Of a stretch of DNA of 64,000 nt, positions 15,802 to 23,272 are shown piece by piece; the stretch's first letter is position 1; each line of letters begins with the position of its first letter. The stretch comes from Spongisporangium articulatum (GTDB lineage Bacteria > Actinomycetota > Actinomycetes > Actinomycetales > Kineosporiaceae), in assembly GCF_044465595.1 (NCBI RefSeq), contig NZ_JBITLV010000006.1:248001-312000 (forward strand), in the 5' to 3' direction. Below the pieces are notes generated by a model, which was not told the origin of the DNA, made no database searches, and saw only the letters and a list, made by a program, of their open reading frames with translations. The translations under genes were made by a program, and so were the position numbers.

Positions 15802-16024
15802 CTCGCCGAAGTCCATCGCCGGTCACCACCGACCCGAGATGGACGCCGGGGACCCACCTGGCGAGGCGCACCGTCCAGCCTCGGGCGGCGCCGGACGACG
15901 ACCGTGCACCGAACGCGCGTCGCCCACCTCGCCGCGGGGCGAAGCCGACCTGCCAGCACGACCGGAGGCCGGCCGGGCACCTTTCAGCCCGAGCCCGTCA
16001 GCTCACCTGGTAGGCGTGGGAAGG
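15802..16024 (+). promoter_or_regulatory. cyclic-di-AMP riboswitch (ydaO/yuaA type), copy 2
   Basis: Same landmarks as copy 1: CGCCGAAGTCC (from 15804), GATGGACGCCGGGGACCC, CCCGTCAGCTCACC and TAGGCG (16011-16016). The Shine-Dalgarno GGAAGG (16019-16024) follows at once and lies 10 nt before the TTG start at 16035. Bases 15918-16030 are identical to 17241-17353 in copy 3. Between the terminator at 15650 and this element I see no clear -35/-10 pair, so its promoter is unidentified; the 442-bp gene-free stretch holds nothing else. Confidence 0.85.
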
Positions 16025-16030
16025 ACTCAC
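15918..16030 (+). repeat. 113-bp exact direct repeat, copy A
   Basis: Identical base for base to 17241-17353. It covers the 3' half of riboswitch copy 2, its Shine-Dalgarno and the first bases after it. Identity stops 4 bases before the TTG start, whereas the coding regions differ widely. Confidence 0.95.
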
Positions 16031-16034
16031 CGCC

Positions 16035-16997
16035 TTGCTCCTGCACGCCCCGAAACGCCTGCACCTGCCCCTCACCGCCACGCTCACCGCCACGCTCACC
16101 ACCGTGCTCGCCACGGCTCTCACCACCGGGGCGCTCGTCCTGGCCGGTGGCTCCACCGCCTCCGCCGCGACCGCCACGGCGGCCGCGACCGGCACCAGCC
16201 CGGGCACGGCGACGACCCCCAGCACCGTCACCGACGGCGTCGTGGACAGCTCGGTCTCCTCGAGCACGGTCAGGGCCGAGAAGCGTCGCGGCTACATCCG
16301 GGTCACCGAGACCGGCGCCGCGACCGTCACCGTGGCCCGCACCGCGACCGTCACCCAGAAGGCCACCAAGCGACTGACCAGCACGGTCGCCGGGACCGGG
16401 ACCGGGGTCGGCACGGCCTCCGAGCAGGCGACCGCCACCGTCTCGCTCACCCTGGCCCGCTACGGCGTCGACAAGGCCCACGCCACGGTCCGGGCCCGCA
16501 AGGCCGCCCGGCAGGCCGCCCTCGACGCGGCCACCGCGCAGGCCGGCGACGAGGCGCTCGACGCGGCCCGGGACGCGGCGGCCGCCGACGCCACGGCCGA
16601 CGCCACCGTGAACGCCGTGCAGCGCGCCCTGGCCAACTTCTCGAGCCTGGTCCTGCGCACGGCGGCGTCCTTCGAGGGCACCCCGTACAAGTGGGGCGCG
16701 AACGGCCCGGCGGCGTTCGACTGCTCCGGGTACGTCCGGTACGTGATGAGGACGGCCGGCGTGGTCGACCTGCCCCGCACCTCGGCGGACATCAGCGCCG
16801 CCGTCACCCGGGTGGCCAAGAAGAACCGCCAGGTCGGCGACCTCATCTTCTTCGGTACCGCGACCGGCGGCGTCACCCACGTCGGGATCTACGCGGGCGA
16901 CGACATGATCTGGCACGCCCCGGGCACCGGCCGCACGGTCACCAAGGCCAGGATCTGGACCACCCGGTACACGGTCGGCCGGGTCCTGACGGCCTGA
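16035..16997 (+). CDS. secreted NlpC/P60 cell-wall endopeptidase, paralogue 2
   Basis: 320 aa from TTG 16035. The signal peptide is Thr/Leu-rich (TATLTATLTTVLATALTTGA) and ends near residue 48. The linker (about 75-200) is Ala/Thr/Asp-rich and much less basic than that of paralogue 1 (AALDAATAQAGDEALDAARD). The NlpC/P60 domain has Cys230, His282 and His294, so catalysis should be intact. The riboswitch ends 10 nt upstream of the start. It probably acts on peptidoglycan stem peptides. Confidence 0.9.
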   Translation: MLLHAPKRLHLPLTATLTATLTTVLATALTTGALVLAGGSTASAATATAAATGTSPGTATTPSTVTDGVVDSSVSSSTVRAEKRRGYIRVTETGAATVTVARTATVTQKATKRLTSTVAGTGTGVGTASEQATATVSLTLARYGVDKAHATVRARKAARQAALDAATAQAGDEALDAARDAAAADATADATVNAVQRALANFSSLVLRTAASFEGTPYKWGANGPAAFDCSGYVRYVMRTAGVVDLPRTSADISAAVTRVAKKNRQVGDLIFFGTATGGVTHVGIYAGDDMIWHAPGTGRTVTKARIWTTRYTVGRVLTA

Positions 16998-17122
16998 GTC
17001 ACCCGCTCGGGGGACCGAACCGTATGTCGAACGTCACGAGATCGCCGGATCCCTTGCCGGACCGGGGCTGACCGCCGACGGTCCAAGCAGGTGCCCACTC
17101 TCCACGGGCACCGGGTGGCCGG

Positions 17123-17347
17123 ATCGCCGAGGTCCATCACCGGCCACCCCGAACCCCAACGATGGACGCCGGGGACCCACCTGGCGAGGCGCGCCGTCCA
17201 ACCTCGGGCGGCGCCGGACGACGACCAGCGCCGCATGCGCCGTCGCCCACCTCGCCGCGGGGCGAAGCCGACCTGCCAGCACGACCGGAGGCCGGCCGGG
17301 CACCTTTCAGCCCGAGCCCGTCAGCTCACCTGGTAGGCGTGGGAAGG
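17123..17347 (+). promoter_or_regulatory. cyclic-di-AMP riboswitch (ydaO/yuaA type), copy 3
   Basis: CGCCGAGGTCC begins at 17125, TAGGCG ends at 17339 and the ribosome site GGAAGG is 17342-17347, 10 nt before TTG 17358. It matches copy 2 over nearly its whole length. The preceding part of the 360-bp intergenic stretch (16998-17122) has a GGTGCCC/GGGCACC hairpin (about 17090-17112) but no convincing promoter or terminator, so read-through from module 2 is possible. Confidence 0.85.
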
Positions 17348-17353
17348 ACTCAC
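17241..17353 (+). repeat. 113-bp exact direct repeat, copy B
   Basis: Identical to 15918-16030. Direct orientation and 1323 bp spacing mean that recombination between the copies would delete exactly one hydrolase module while keeping a complete riboswitch. Confidence 0.95.
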
Positions 17354-17357
17354 GCTC

Positions 17358-18170
17358 TTGCTCAAGCACACCCTGAACCGCTCACGCATGCCCCTCGGCG
17401 CCCTGGTGACCGCCGCCGCCCTGGCGGCCGGCGCCTCGAGCGCCGCGGCCTCCGACGTCACCGTTGACAACGTTGACACCGCGGTCGCGACCGAGACGGC
17501 CACCGTCACCGTGGCGCAGACCCGCGCCGACACGGAGACCGCCACCGCCCACCTGACCCGGACGGTGCGGGCGACCGCCACCGCCCGGGCGAAGGCGACC
17601 CGTCAGGCCACCCGGAAGGTGACCGTCACCGTCACCCGGGCGGCGGACAGCCCGTCCGGGGCGCACGCGGAGGCCGAACAGGCCGCGCGGGCCACCGCCC
17701 GGCTGCAGGCCACCCGGGCGGCGACCTCGGCGGCGGGCAGCGCCGCGGCGCGCGCCGCGCACGTCTCCGCCGCCCGGAAGGCCCGCAGCAGTGCGAACCG
17801 GTTGGCGCACCACGGCTTCGCGACGACGGTGCTGCGCCACGCGGCCGCCCTCAAGGGACGTCCGTACCGGCTGGGCGCCGACGGGCCGCGCGCCTTCGAC
17901 TGCTCCGGCTACGTCCGGTACGTGCTGAGGGCCGCCGGGGTGAGCGGGCTGCCCCGCACGTCGGCCGCGATGAGCCGGGCCCTGACGCATGTCCGCAAGA
18001 GCAGCCGGCAGATCGGCGACCTGATCCTGTTCGGCTCCCGCCGGCACGGCGTCACCCATGTCGGCATCTACGCGGGGCACGGCACGATCTGGCACGCCCC
18101 CGGCACCGGCCGCCGGGTCACCCGCGCCCCGATCTGGACGTCCCACTACGCCGTCGCCCGCACCGTCTGA
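17358..18170 (+). CDS. secreted NlpC/P60 cell-wall endopeptidase, paralogue 3
   Basis: 270 aa from TTG 17358. Signal peptide to about residue 31 (ASSAAA), then a Thr/Ala/Arg-rich linker (RKVTVTVTRAAD and several TRAA repeats) and the NlpC/P60 domain with Cys182, His234 and His246. The domain is close to paralogues 1 and 2 (FDCSGYVRYV in all three), while signal peptide and linker differ. It is controlled by riboswitch copy 3 and ends in a long inverted repeat shared with the opposing gene. Confidence 0.9.
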   Translation: MLKHTLNRSRMPLGALVTAAALAAGASSAAASDVTVDNVDTAVATETATVTVAQTRADTETATAHLTRTVRATATARAKATRQATRKVTVTVTRAADSPSGAHAEAEQAARATARLQATRAATSAAGSAAARAAHVSAARKARSSANRLAHHGFATTVLRHAAALKGRPYRLGADGPRAFDCSGYVRYVLRAAGVSGLPRTSAAMSRALTHVRKSSRQIGDLILFGSRRHGVTHVGIYAGHGTIWHAPGTGRRVTRAPIWTSHYAVARTV

Positions 18171-18176
18171 CCCACG

Positions 18177-18239
18177 AGTGGAACGTTCTGCCCCGGAAAC
18201 GGCTCCCGGGAGCGTCGTTACGGGCCAGAACGTTCCACT
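18177..18239. terminator. inverted repeat between convergent genes
   Basis: Perfect 14-bp arms AGTGGAACGTTCTG (18177-18190) and its complement (18226-18239) enclose a GC-rich core that has its own small hairpin (GCTCCCGGGAGC). It starts 6 bases after the hydrolase stop and covers the stop of the LLM oxidoreductase (18218). Confidence 0.75.
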
Positions 18240-19069
18240 GGGCGGTCGCGGTTGACCTCGTCCCGCCAGGCGACCCACTCGCGCACCGGGCCGAGGTCGA
18301 AATCCGGACCGCCGGAACGGATCGTGAACCGGGTGAAGCCCAGCTCGAGCAGCTGCGGGCCGTACGGGTCGGGGGAGCGCTCCCACGACGGAACGTGGCG
18401 GGACGTCGGCGCGCCGCCGTGAGTACTCCGCTCGATCGTCGACGGGTCGCGCCCTTCGACCCGGCACCAGTCGTCCAGCACCTGCTGCTTGCGGGCCAGC
18501 AGCTCGGGGGTACCGATGCAGTGCCAGATGTCGGCGTGCCGGGCGACCAGGCGCAGCGTGCGCTGTTCCCCGCCGCCACCGATCAGCACCGGGATGTCGC
18601 GCAGCGGCGGCGGGTTGAGCGCTGACCAGCGGGCCTTGATCCGGGGCACCGCCGCCTCGAGTTCACCGAGCCGGGCCCCCGCCGTCCCGAACGGGTACCC
18701 GTACTCGGCGTAGTCGCGCTCGAACCAGCCCCCACCCAGGCCGAGGACGAGCCGACCACCGCTGATGTGGTCGACGGTGCGGGCCATGTCGGCCAGCAGG
18801 TCGGGGTTGCGGAACCCGACCGGTGACACCAGCGGGGCGAGCTCGACCCGTGAGGTCTGCTCGGCCCACGCCGCCAGCAACGACCAGGCCTCGAAGTTCC
18901 GGCCTGCCTCCCACCCGTCGTCCGTGCCGAACAGCGGGAAGAAGTGGTCCCAGACACAGATCATGTCGACGCCGAGGTCCTCGGCCTCGCCGACCACGCG
19001 CCGGATCGTCGGGTAGTCGGAGTGCTGTGGTTGGACCGCCAGGGCGATCCGCACGGGGCGAGGAACCAT
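18218..19069 (-). CDS. LLM class (luciferase-like) oxidoreductase, probably F420-dependent
   Basis: 283 aa from ATG 19069. The TIM-barrel pattern of the luciferase-like family is clear: DMICVWDHFFP (about 34-44), SLLAAWAEQTSRVELAPLVSPVGFRNPDLLA, RLVLGLGGGWFERDYAEYGYPF and IPVLIGGGGEQRTLRLVARHADIWH. The last segment and the WDHFFP site are typical of actinobacterial F420-dependent members. The substrate is unknown. TACGGT (minus strand 19082-19077) sits 7 nt before the ATG; a GTG at 19078 overlaps it and is less likely. Confidence 0.88.
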   Translation of the reverse strand: MVPRPVRIALAVQPQHSDYPTIRRVVGEAEDLGVDMICVWDHFFPLFGTDDGWEAGRNFEAWSLLAAWAEQTSRVELAPLVSPVGFRNPDLLADMARTVDHISGGRLVLGLGGGWFERDYAEYGYPFGTAGARLGELEAAVPRIKARWSALNPPPLRDIPVLIGGGGEQRTLRLVARHADIWHCIGTPELLARKQQVLDDWCRVEGRDPSTIERSTHGGAPTSRHVPSWERSPDPYGPQLLELGFTRFTIRSGGPDFDLGPVREWVAWRDEVNRDRPVERSGP

Positions 19070-19087
19070 GTCAGGCACCGTAGGCCC

Positions 19088-20329
19088 TCACAGCGTGATG
19101 ACGGCGTCCTTGCCGATCACGGTGATGCCGGACTCGGTGACCATGAAGCCGCGGGCCCTGTCCTCCTCCGGGTCGAGACCGATGCGGGCGCCCTCGGGGA
19201 CCTTCACGTTCTTGTCGATGATGGCCCGGCGGATCACCGCGTGCCGCCCGACGTCCACGTTGTCCATCAGCACGCTGTCGCTGACCGTCGACCATGACCG
19301 GACCATCACGTTCGGCGACAGCACCGAACCCTCCACGAACGCCCCCGACACGACGGTGCCACCCGAGACGATCGAGTTCACCGCGTGCCCGATGCGGCCG
19401 TGCCAGCCGTGCACGAACTTCGCCGGCGGGTACGGGCCGAGGTGGGTGTAGAGCGGCCAGTCGTAGTTGTAGAGGTTGAACACGGGGTGCACCGACACCA
19501 GATCCATCTGCGCCTCGTAGTAGGCGTCGATGGTGCCGACGTCGCGCCAGTAGCCGCGGTCGCGCTCGTCGGAACCCGGGACGTCGTTGTCCTTGAAGTC
19601 GTAGACGCCGGCCTCACCGCGCTCCACGAAGTAGGGCACGATGTCGCCGCCCATGTCGTGCTTGGAGTCGTCGTTGTCGGCGTCCTGCGTGACGGCGTCG
19701 ACGAGGGCCTTGGCGTCGAACACGTAGTTGCCCATCGAGGCCAGCACCTGGTCGGGCGCGTCCGGCAGCCCCTTGGGGTTCTTCGGCTTCTCCAGGAAGG
19801 CCTGGATGCGCTGCGGTTCGTCGTCGTAGGTCTTGATGACGCCGAACTGGTCGGCCTCGGCGATGGGCTGCCGGATGGCCGCGACCGTGCACGCCGCGCC
19901 GCTGGCCACGTGCTGGTCGACCATCTGCTGGAAGTCCATGCGGTACACGTGGTCCGCACCCACCACGACGACGATGTCGGGCTTCTCGTCACCGACGAGG
20001 TTCAGGCTCTGGAAGATGGCGTCGGCCGAGCCGAGGTACCACCGCTTGCCGACCCGCTGCTGCGCCGGGACGGGGGCCACGTAGTTGCCGAGGATGTTCG
20101 ACATCCGCCAGCCCTGGGCGATGTGCCGGTCGAGGCTGTGCGACTTGTACTGGGTCAGCACGACGATCTTGAGGAAGCGCGCGTTCACCAGGTTCGACAG
20201 CGCGAAGTCGACGAGGCGGTAGATGCCCCCGAAGGGCACCGCGGGTTTGGCGCGGTCCGCGGTCAACGGCATGAGTCGCTTGCCCTCGCCGCCGGCGAGA
20301 ACTATCGCCATCACCTTCGGATTCGCCAT
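19088..20329 (-). CDS. glgC: glucose-1-phosphate adenylyltransferase
   Basis: 413 aa. GGEGKRLMPLTADRAKPAVP (13-32) is the nucleotide-binding loop; YRLVDFALSN, WYLGSADAIFQ, VVVGADHVYRMD, FLEKPKNPKGLP and a C-terminal left-handed helix complete ADP-glucose pyrophosphorylase. It makes ADP-glucose for glycogen or maltose-1-phosphate. It is divergent from glgA with 47 bp between starts; TATCGT lies 6 nt before its ATG (plus-strand 20336-20341). Confidence 0.96.
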   Translation of the reverse strand: MANPKVMAIVLAGGEGKRLMPLTADRAKPAVPFGGIYRLVDFALSNLVNARFLKIVVLTQYKSHSLDRHIAQGWRMSNILGNYVAPVPAQQRVGKRWYLGSADAIFQSLNLVGDEKPDIVVVVGADHVYRMDFQQMVDQHVASGAACTVAAIRQPIAEADQFGVIKTYDDEPQRIQAFLEKPKNPKGLPDAPDQVLASMGNYVFDAKALVDAVTQDADNDDSKHDMGGDIVPYFVERGEAGVYDFKDNDVPGSDERDRGYWRDVGTIDAYYEAQMDLVSVHPVFNLYNYDWPLYTHLGPYPPAKFVHGWHGRIGHAVNSIVSGGTVVSGAFVEGSVLSPNVMVRSWSTVSDSVLMDNVDVGRHAVIRRAIIDKNVKVPEGARIGLDPEEDRARGFMVTESGITVIGKDAVITL

Positions 20330-20335
20330 GTCTTG

Positions 20336-20369
20336 ACGATAGGCCCGAAGGTCGAATCCGCACTACGGT
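20336..20369. promoter_or_regulatory. divergent leaderless promoters of glgC and glgA
   Basis: TATCGT (minus, 20341-20336) is 6 nt from the glgC ATG and TACGGT (plus, 20364-20369) is 7 nt from the glgA ATG. There is no Shine-Dalgarno for either gene in the 47-bp gap, so both mRNAs probably start at the AUG. Confidence 0.55.
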
Positions 20370-20376
20370 GAGTTGC

Positions 20377-21570
20377 ATGAGGGTTGACATTCTTTCGCGT
20401 GAATACCCTCCGGATGTGTACGGCGGCGCAGGCGTGCACGTGGCCCAGTTGGTGGGCGTCCTGCGGTCCCGCCTCGACGTCCGGGTGCACACGTTCGGTG
20501 ACCCGCGCCCGGAACCGGGCGTCACGGCCTATCCCGAGCCCGAGACCCTCGCCGGGGCCAACGCCGCGCTGCGGACCCTGGGGGTCGACCTGGGGATGGC
20601 CGCGGGCGCGGCCGGGGCGGACGTCGTCCACTCCCACACCTGGTACGCGAACCTCGGGGGCCACCTCGCCGGCCTGCTGCACGACGTCCCGCACGTGCTG
20701 ACCGCCCACAGCCTCGAGCCGTTGCGTCCGTGGAAGGCCGAGCAGCTGGGCGGCGGCTACGCCGTGTCGAGCTGGGCGGAGCGCACCGCCTACGAGGGGG
20801 CGGCAGGCGTGATCGCGGTGAGCGACGGGATGCGCAACGACATCCTGCGCAGCTACCCGCAGGTCGACCCCGCCAAGGTCGTCACGGTGCACAACGGCAT
20901 CGACCTCACGGACTGGCAGCGGGTGGACGACGCCGGGCAGCTGGCCACGCAGGCCGCGGCTCTCGGGGTGGACAGTTCCCGGCCGAGCGTCGTGTTCGTC
21001 GGCCGGATCACGCGGCAGAAGGGGCTGCCGTACCTGCTGCGCGCGGCCGCGCTGCTGCCGCCCGACGTCCAACTGGTGCTCGCCGCCGGGGCCCCCGACA
21101 CCCCGCAGATCGCCGACGAGGTCGCCGGCCTGGTGGCGAGCCTGGCCGAGACCCGCTCGGGCGTGGTCTGGCTCGACCGGATGCTGTCGCGGCCCGAGGT
21201 CTGCACGATCCTGTCGGCCGCGACGACGTTCGTCTGCCCGTCGGTGTACGAGCCGCTGGGCATCGTCAACCTCGAGGCGATGGCCTGCGGGGCCGCGGTG
21301 GTCGGGACGGCGACCGGCGGCATCCCCGAGGTCGTCGACGACGGCGTCACGGGCCGACTGGTGCCCATCGACCAGGTCGACGACGGGACCGGAACCCCGC
21401 GCGACCCGGACACCTTCGTGCACGACCTGGCCGCGGTGCTGACGGAGGTGACCTCCGACCCGGCGCGGGCCCGCGAGTACGGCACGGCAGGGCGGCGACG
21501 CGCCGAGGAGCACTTCTCCTGGGAGGCCATCGCCGACCGCACCGTCGAGGTCTACGAGTCCGTGCGGTGA
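20377..21570 (+). CDS. glgA: glycogen synthase / maltose-1-phosphate synthase (GlgA/GlgM-like)
   Basis: 397 aa from ATG 20377. The N-terminus SREYPPDVYGGAGVHVAQL is the ADP-glucose binding glycine motif of this actinobacterial GT4/GT5 group; FVGRITRQKGLPYLLRA and PSVYEPLGIVNLEAMACGAAV (E-x7-E) are in the C-terminal half. In mycobacteria the orthologue, also divergent from glgC, makes maltose-1-phosphate from ADP-glucose; the same is likely here. Confidence 0.93.
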   Translation: MRVDILSREYPPDVYGGAGVHVAQLVGVLRSRLDVRVHTFGDPRPEPGVTAYPEPETLAGANAALRTLGVDLGMAAGAAGADVVHSHTWYANLGGHLAGLLHDVPHVLTAHSLEPLRPWKAEQLGGGYAVSSWAERTAYEGAAGVIAVSDGMRNDILRSYPQVDPAKVVTVHNGIDLTDWQRVDDAGQLATQAAALGVDSSRPSVVFVGRITRQKGLPYLLRAAALLPPDVQLVLAAGAPDTPQIADEVAGLVASLAETRSGVVWLDRMLSRPEVCTILSAATTFVCPSVYEPLGIVNLEAMACGAAVVGTATGGIPEVVDDGVTGRLVPIDQVDDGTGTPRDPDTFVHDLAAVLTEVTSDPARAREYGTAGRRRAEEHFSWEAIADRTVEVYESVR

Positions 21571-21902
21571 GGCTGCCCGACCGGGTGGTCGATGCCGCCA
21601 TCACCGCGGTCGCGGCCGTGTGGCGCCGGGTCCCGCACGGCGACGGCCGCCGCCGTCGTGAACTGCAGCTCGTCGCTGAGCTTTACGGCCGGCCCAGCCG
21701 CCGGCAGCGGGTGCGGGGCATCGTCCGGATGGCCCGGCTGTGGCTCGTGGACCCGGCCCTCAGGCGCGGTGCCGGCCGCCGTTCGGGCCGTCGGGCAGCC
21801 GGGGCGTCCCCGACGCCGGCGGCGGCCCCGGAAGGGCATCGGGCGCCGCGACCGGACGCTGCGCCGGCGGAGCGGAACCCGCCGTCTCCAGGTCGGCCAT
21901 GA
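21567..21902 (+). CDS. hypothetical basic protein coupled to glgA
   Basis: GTG 21567 overlaps the glgA stop by 4 bp (GTGA), a layout typical of coupled genes. The first 65 codons have strongly GC-rich third positions and give a helical basic sequence (RRRRELQLVAELYGRPSRRQ, then VRGIVRMARLWLVDPALRR); the rest is Pro/Ala/Arg-rich and overlaps the convergent zinc-ribbon gene by 143 bp. I do not recognise the family. It may be real only in its N-terminal part. Confidence 0.4.
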   Translation: MRLPDRVVDAAITAVAAVWRRVPHGDGRRRRELQLVAELYGRPSRRQRVRGIVRMARLWLVDPALRRGAGRRSGRRAAGASPTPAAAPEGHRAPRPDAAPAERNPPSPGRP

Positions 21903-22125
21903 GCTGCTCCACGTGCTCCTTCGGGACCACGGTCGTGACCCCGCAGTAGGTGCACGTGAGCGTGGTCTTCTTCCCGATCGGGATCAGCGGGACCCAAAAC
22001 AGCGTGAACTTGCGGACCTGCTGCTCGGCGCGCTGCGCCGCCGGGTTGTGGCACGACGCGCAGACGAACGTCATGACGCCCAGCAGGCGTACGTACGTCT
22101 TCCAACCCCACACGATGAAGAACAC
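21760..22125 (-). CDS. zinc-ribbon domain protein
   Basis: 121 aa from GTG 22125 with GGGGGA upstream. The N-terminus is hydrophobic (VFFIVWGWKTYVRLLGVMTF), followed by CASC and, 35 residues on, CTYC, which form a zinc ribbon, and a hydrophobic FTLFWVPLIPIGKK between them. The C-terminal third is Pro/Ala-rich. This matches small actinobacterial zinc-ribbon proteins of unknown role. Confidence 0.85.
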   Translation of the reverse strand: MFFIVWGWKTYVRLLGVMTFVCASCHNPAAQRAEQQVRKFTLFWVPLIPIGKKTTLTCTYCGVTTVVPKEHVEQLMADLETAGSAPPAQRPVAAPDALPGPPPASGTPRLPDGPNGGRHRA

Positions 22126-22216
22126 TGTTTTCCCCCGGTGATGCGCGGGACGGGCCTTCCCTGACCCGGCCGCCTGTTCGACACCGCCGAGGCTAGGCCA
22201 GTCCCTCAGGCCACGG

Positions 22217-22230
22217 ACGGCAAATGCCGT
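22217..22230. other. 14-base inverted repeat between two minus-strand genes
   Basis: ACGGCA-AA-TGCCGT is perfectly symmetric and lies 25 bases after the LysR stop codon in the direction of transcription. It may be a weak terminator. Confidence 0.3.
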
Positions 22231-22254
22231 AACTCGCGCCCCACGGGCCACACG

Positions 22255-23178
22255 TCAGGCCCGGGCGGTGGCGATCGCCAGGAGGTCCTGGGCCGGCCCG
22301 GTGGGGCGCTGCGCGGTCGGCCAGACGGCCCGCAGGTCGCGCCCGAGGTCCACCCCGCGCACGGCGACCTCGACCAGCCGGCCCGAGCCCACGTCGTCCC
22401 GAACCGCCAGGTCCGACAGGACCGCCGGGCCGGCCCCGGCGGCGACGGCCGACCGGACGGCGCTGCCGGTCGACACCTCGAGCAACGGGTCGGGCAGCGG
22501 CGGATGGCCCGGGAGGGCCCGCTCGAGCGCCGCTTCGAACGCGGCCCGCGTGCCGGACGCCGGCTCGCGGTGCACGAGCCGGGTGGCGGCGAGTTCCTCG
22601 ACCCCCACCGGCGTCCGGCGCCGCGCCCACGGGTGCCCGGGCGGGACCACGACCGTCAGCCGGTCGCGGGTGACGATCCGGCTGCCGAGCCCGCGCGGCA
22701 CCCCGGGGCCCTCGACGAAGCCGAGACCGGCGTCGCCGGCCAGTACGGCCTTCACGACCCCGGCCGAGTTCATGGCCGCGAGCTGGACGGCGGTCTGCGG
22801 CCGTTCGACGGACAACCGCACCAGCCAGCGGGGGAGCAGGTGCTCGGCCACCGTCTGGGACGCCGCGACGACCAGCCGGCCCTCACGCTCGTCGCGCAGG
22901 GACAGGATCCCGGCCTCCAGTTCGGCGGCGGCGTGCAGCACGTCCCGAGCCCAGTCGGCGACCAGCGCCCCGCCCGGGGTCAGCGTCGAACCGGTGGGGC
23001 CCCGATGGACGAGCGCGAACCCGACCTGGCGTTCCATGCTGCGGATCCGGGCGGACACGGCGGGCTGGCTGATGCCGTGCGCGGCGGCCGCCTGCCCGAG
23101 GCTGCCGGTCGCGGCGACCCGCAGCAGGAGGTCGAGGGAGTCGAGGTCCGGGACGTGGGTCAGCGCGGGGCCGGGCAT
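22255..23178 (-). CDS. LysR family regulator divergent from a TDT transporter
   Basis: 307 aa. The N-terminal HTH (LDLLLRVAATGSLGQAAAAHGISQPAVSARIRSMERQVG pattern, residues about 15-53) is followed by the LysR effector domain. TAGACT lies 6 nt before ATG 23178 (minus strand 23190-23185) and overlaps one copy of a TCTATGGGC direct repeat, which suits autoregulation. It probably controls the neighbouring transporter. Confidence 0.93.
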   Translation of the reverse strand: MPGPALTHVPDLDSLDLLLRVAATGSLGQAAAAHGISQPAVSARIRSMERQVGFALVHRGPTGSTLTPGGALVADWARDVLHAAAELEAGILSLRDEREGRLVVAASQTVAEHLLPRWLVRLSVERPQTAVQLAAMNSAGVVKAVLAGDAGLGFVEGPGVPRGLGSRIVTRDRLTVVVPPGHPWARRRTPVGVEELAATRLVHREPASGTRAAFEAALERALPGHPPLPDPLLEVSTGSAVRSAVAAGAGPAVLSDLAVRDDVGSGRLVEVAVRGVDLGRDLRAVWPTAQRPTGPAQDLLAIATARA

Positions 23179-23186
23179 CAGACCAG

Positions 23187-23218
23187 TCTATGGGCGCTCA
23201 TCCAGCGACTCTATGGGC
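23187..23218. promoter_or_regulatory. paired TCTATGGGC repeats (candidate LysR sites)
   Basis: TCTATGGGC occurs at 23187-23195 and 23210-23218, 23 bp apart, in the 94-bp gap between the LysR gene and the transporter. The first copy overlaps the LysR -10 element. Two half-sites about two helical turns apart fit a LysR tetramer. Confidence 0.5.
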
Positions 23219-23272
23219 TGATCAGGTCGGGACCGCTACCGGCCTCCGGCCGTCGGACCGAGGCTGGACGGC

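Noticed and set aside
14325..17357. CRISPR-like array because of three long repeats
   Set aside because: The repeats are over 200 bases, differ in length and each precedes a gene; they are riboswitch leaders, and no cas gene is present.
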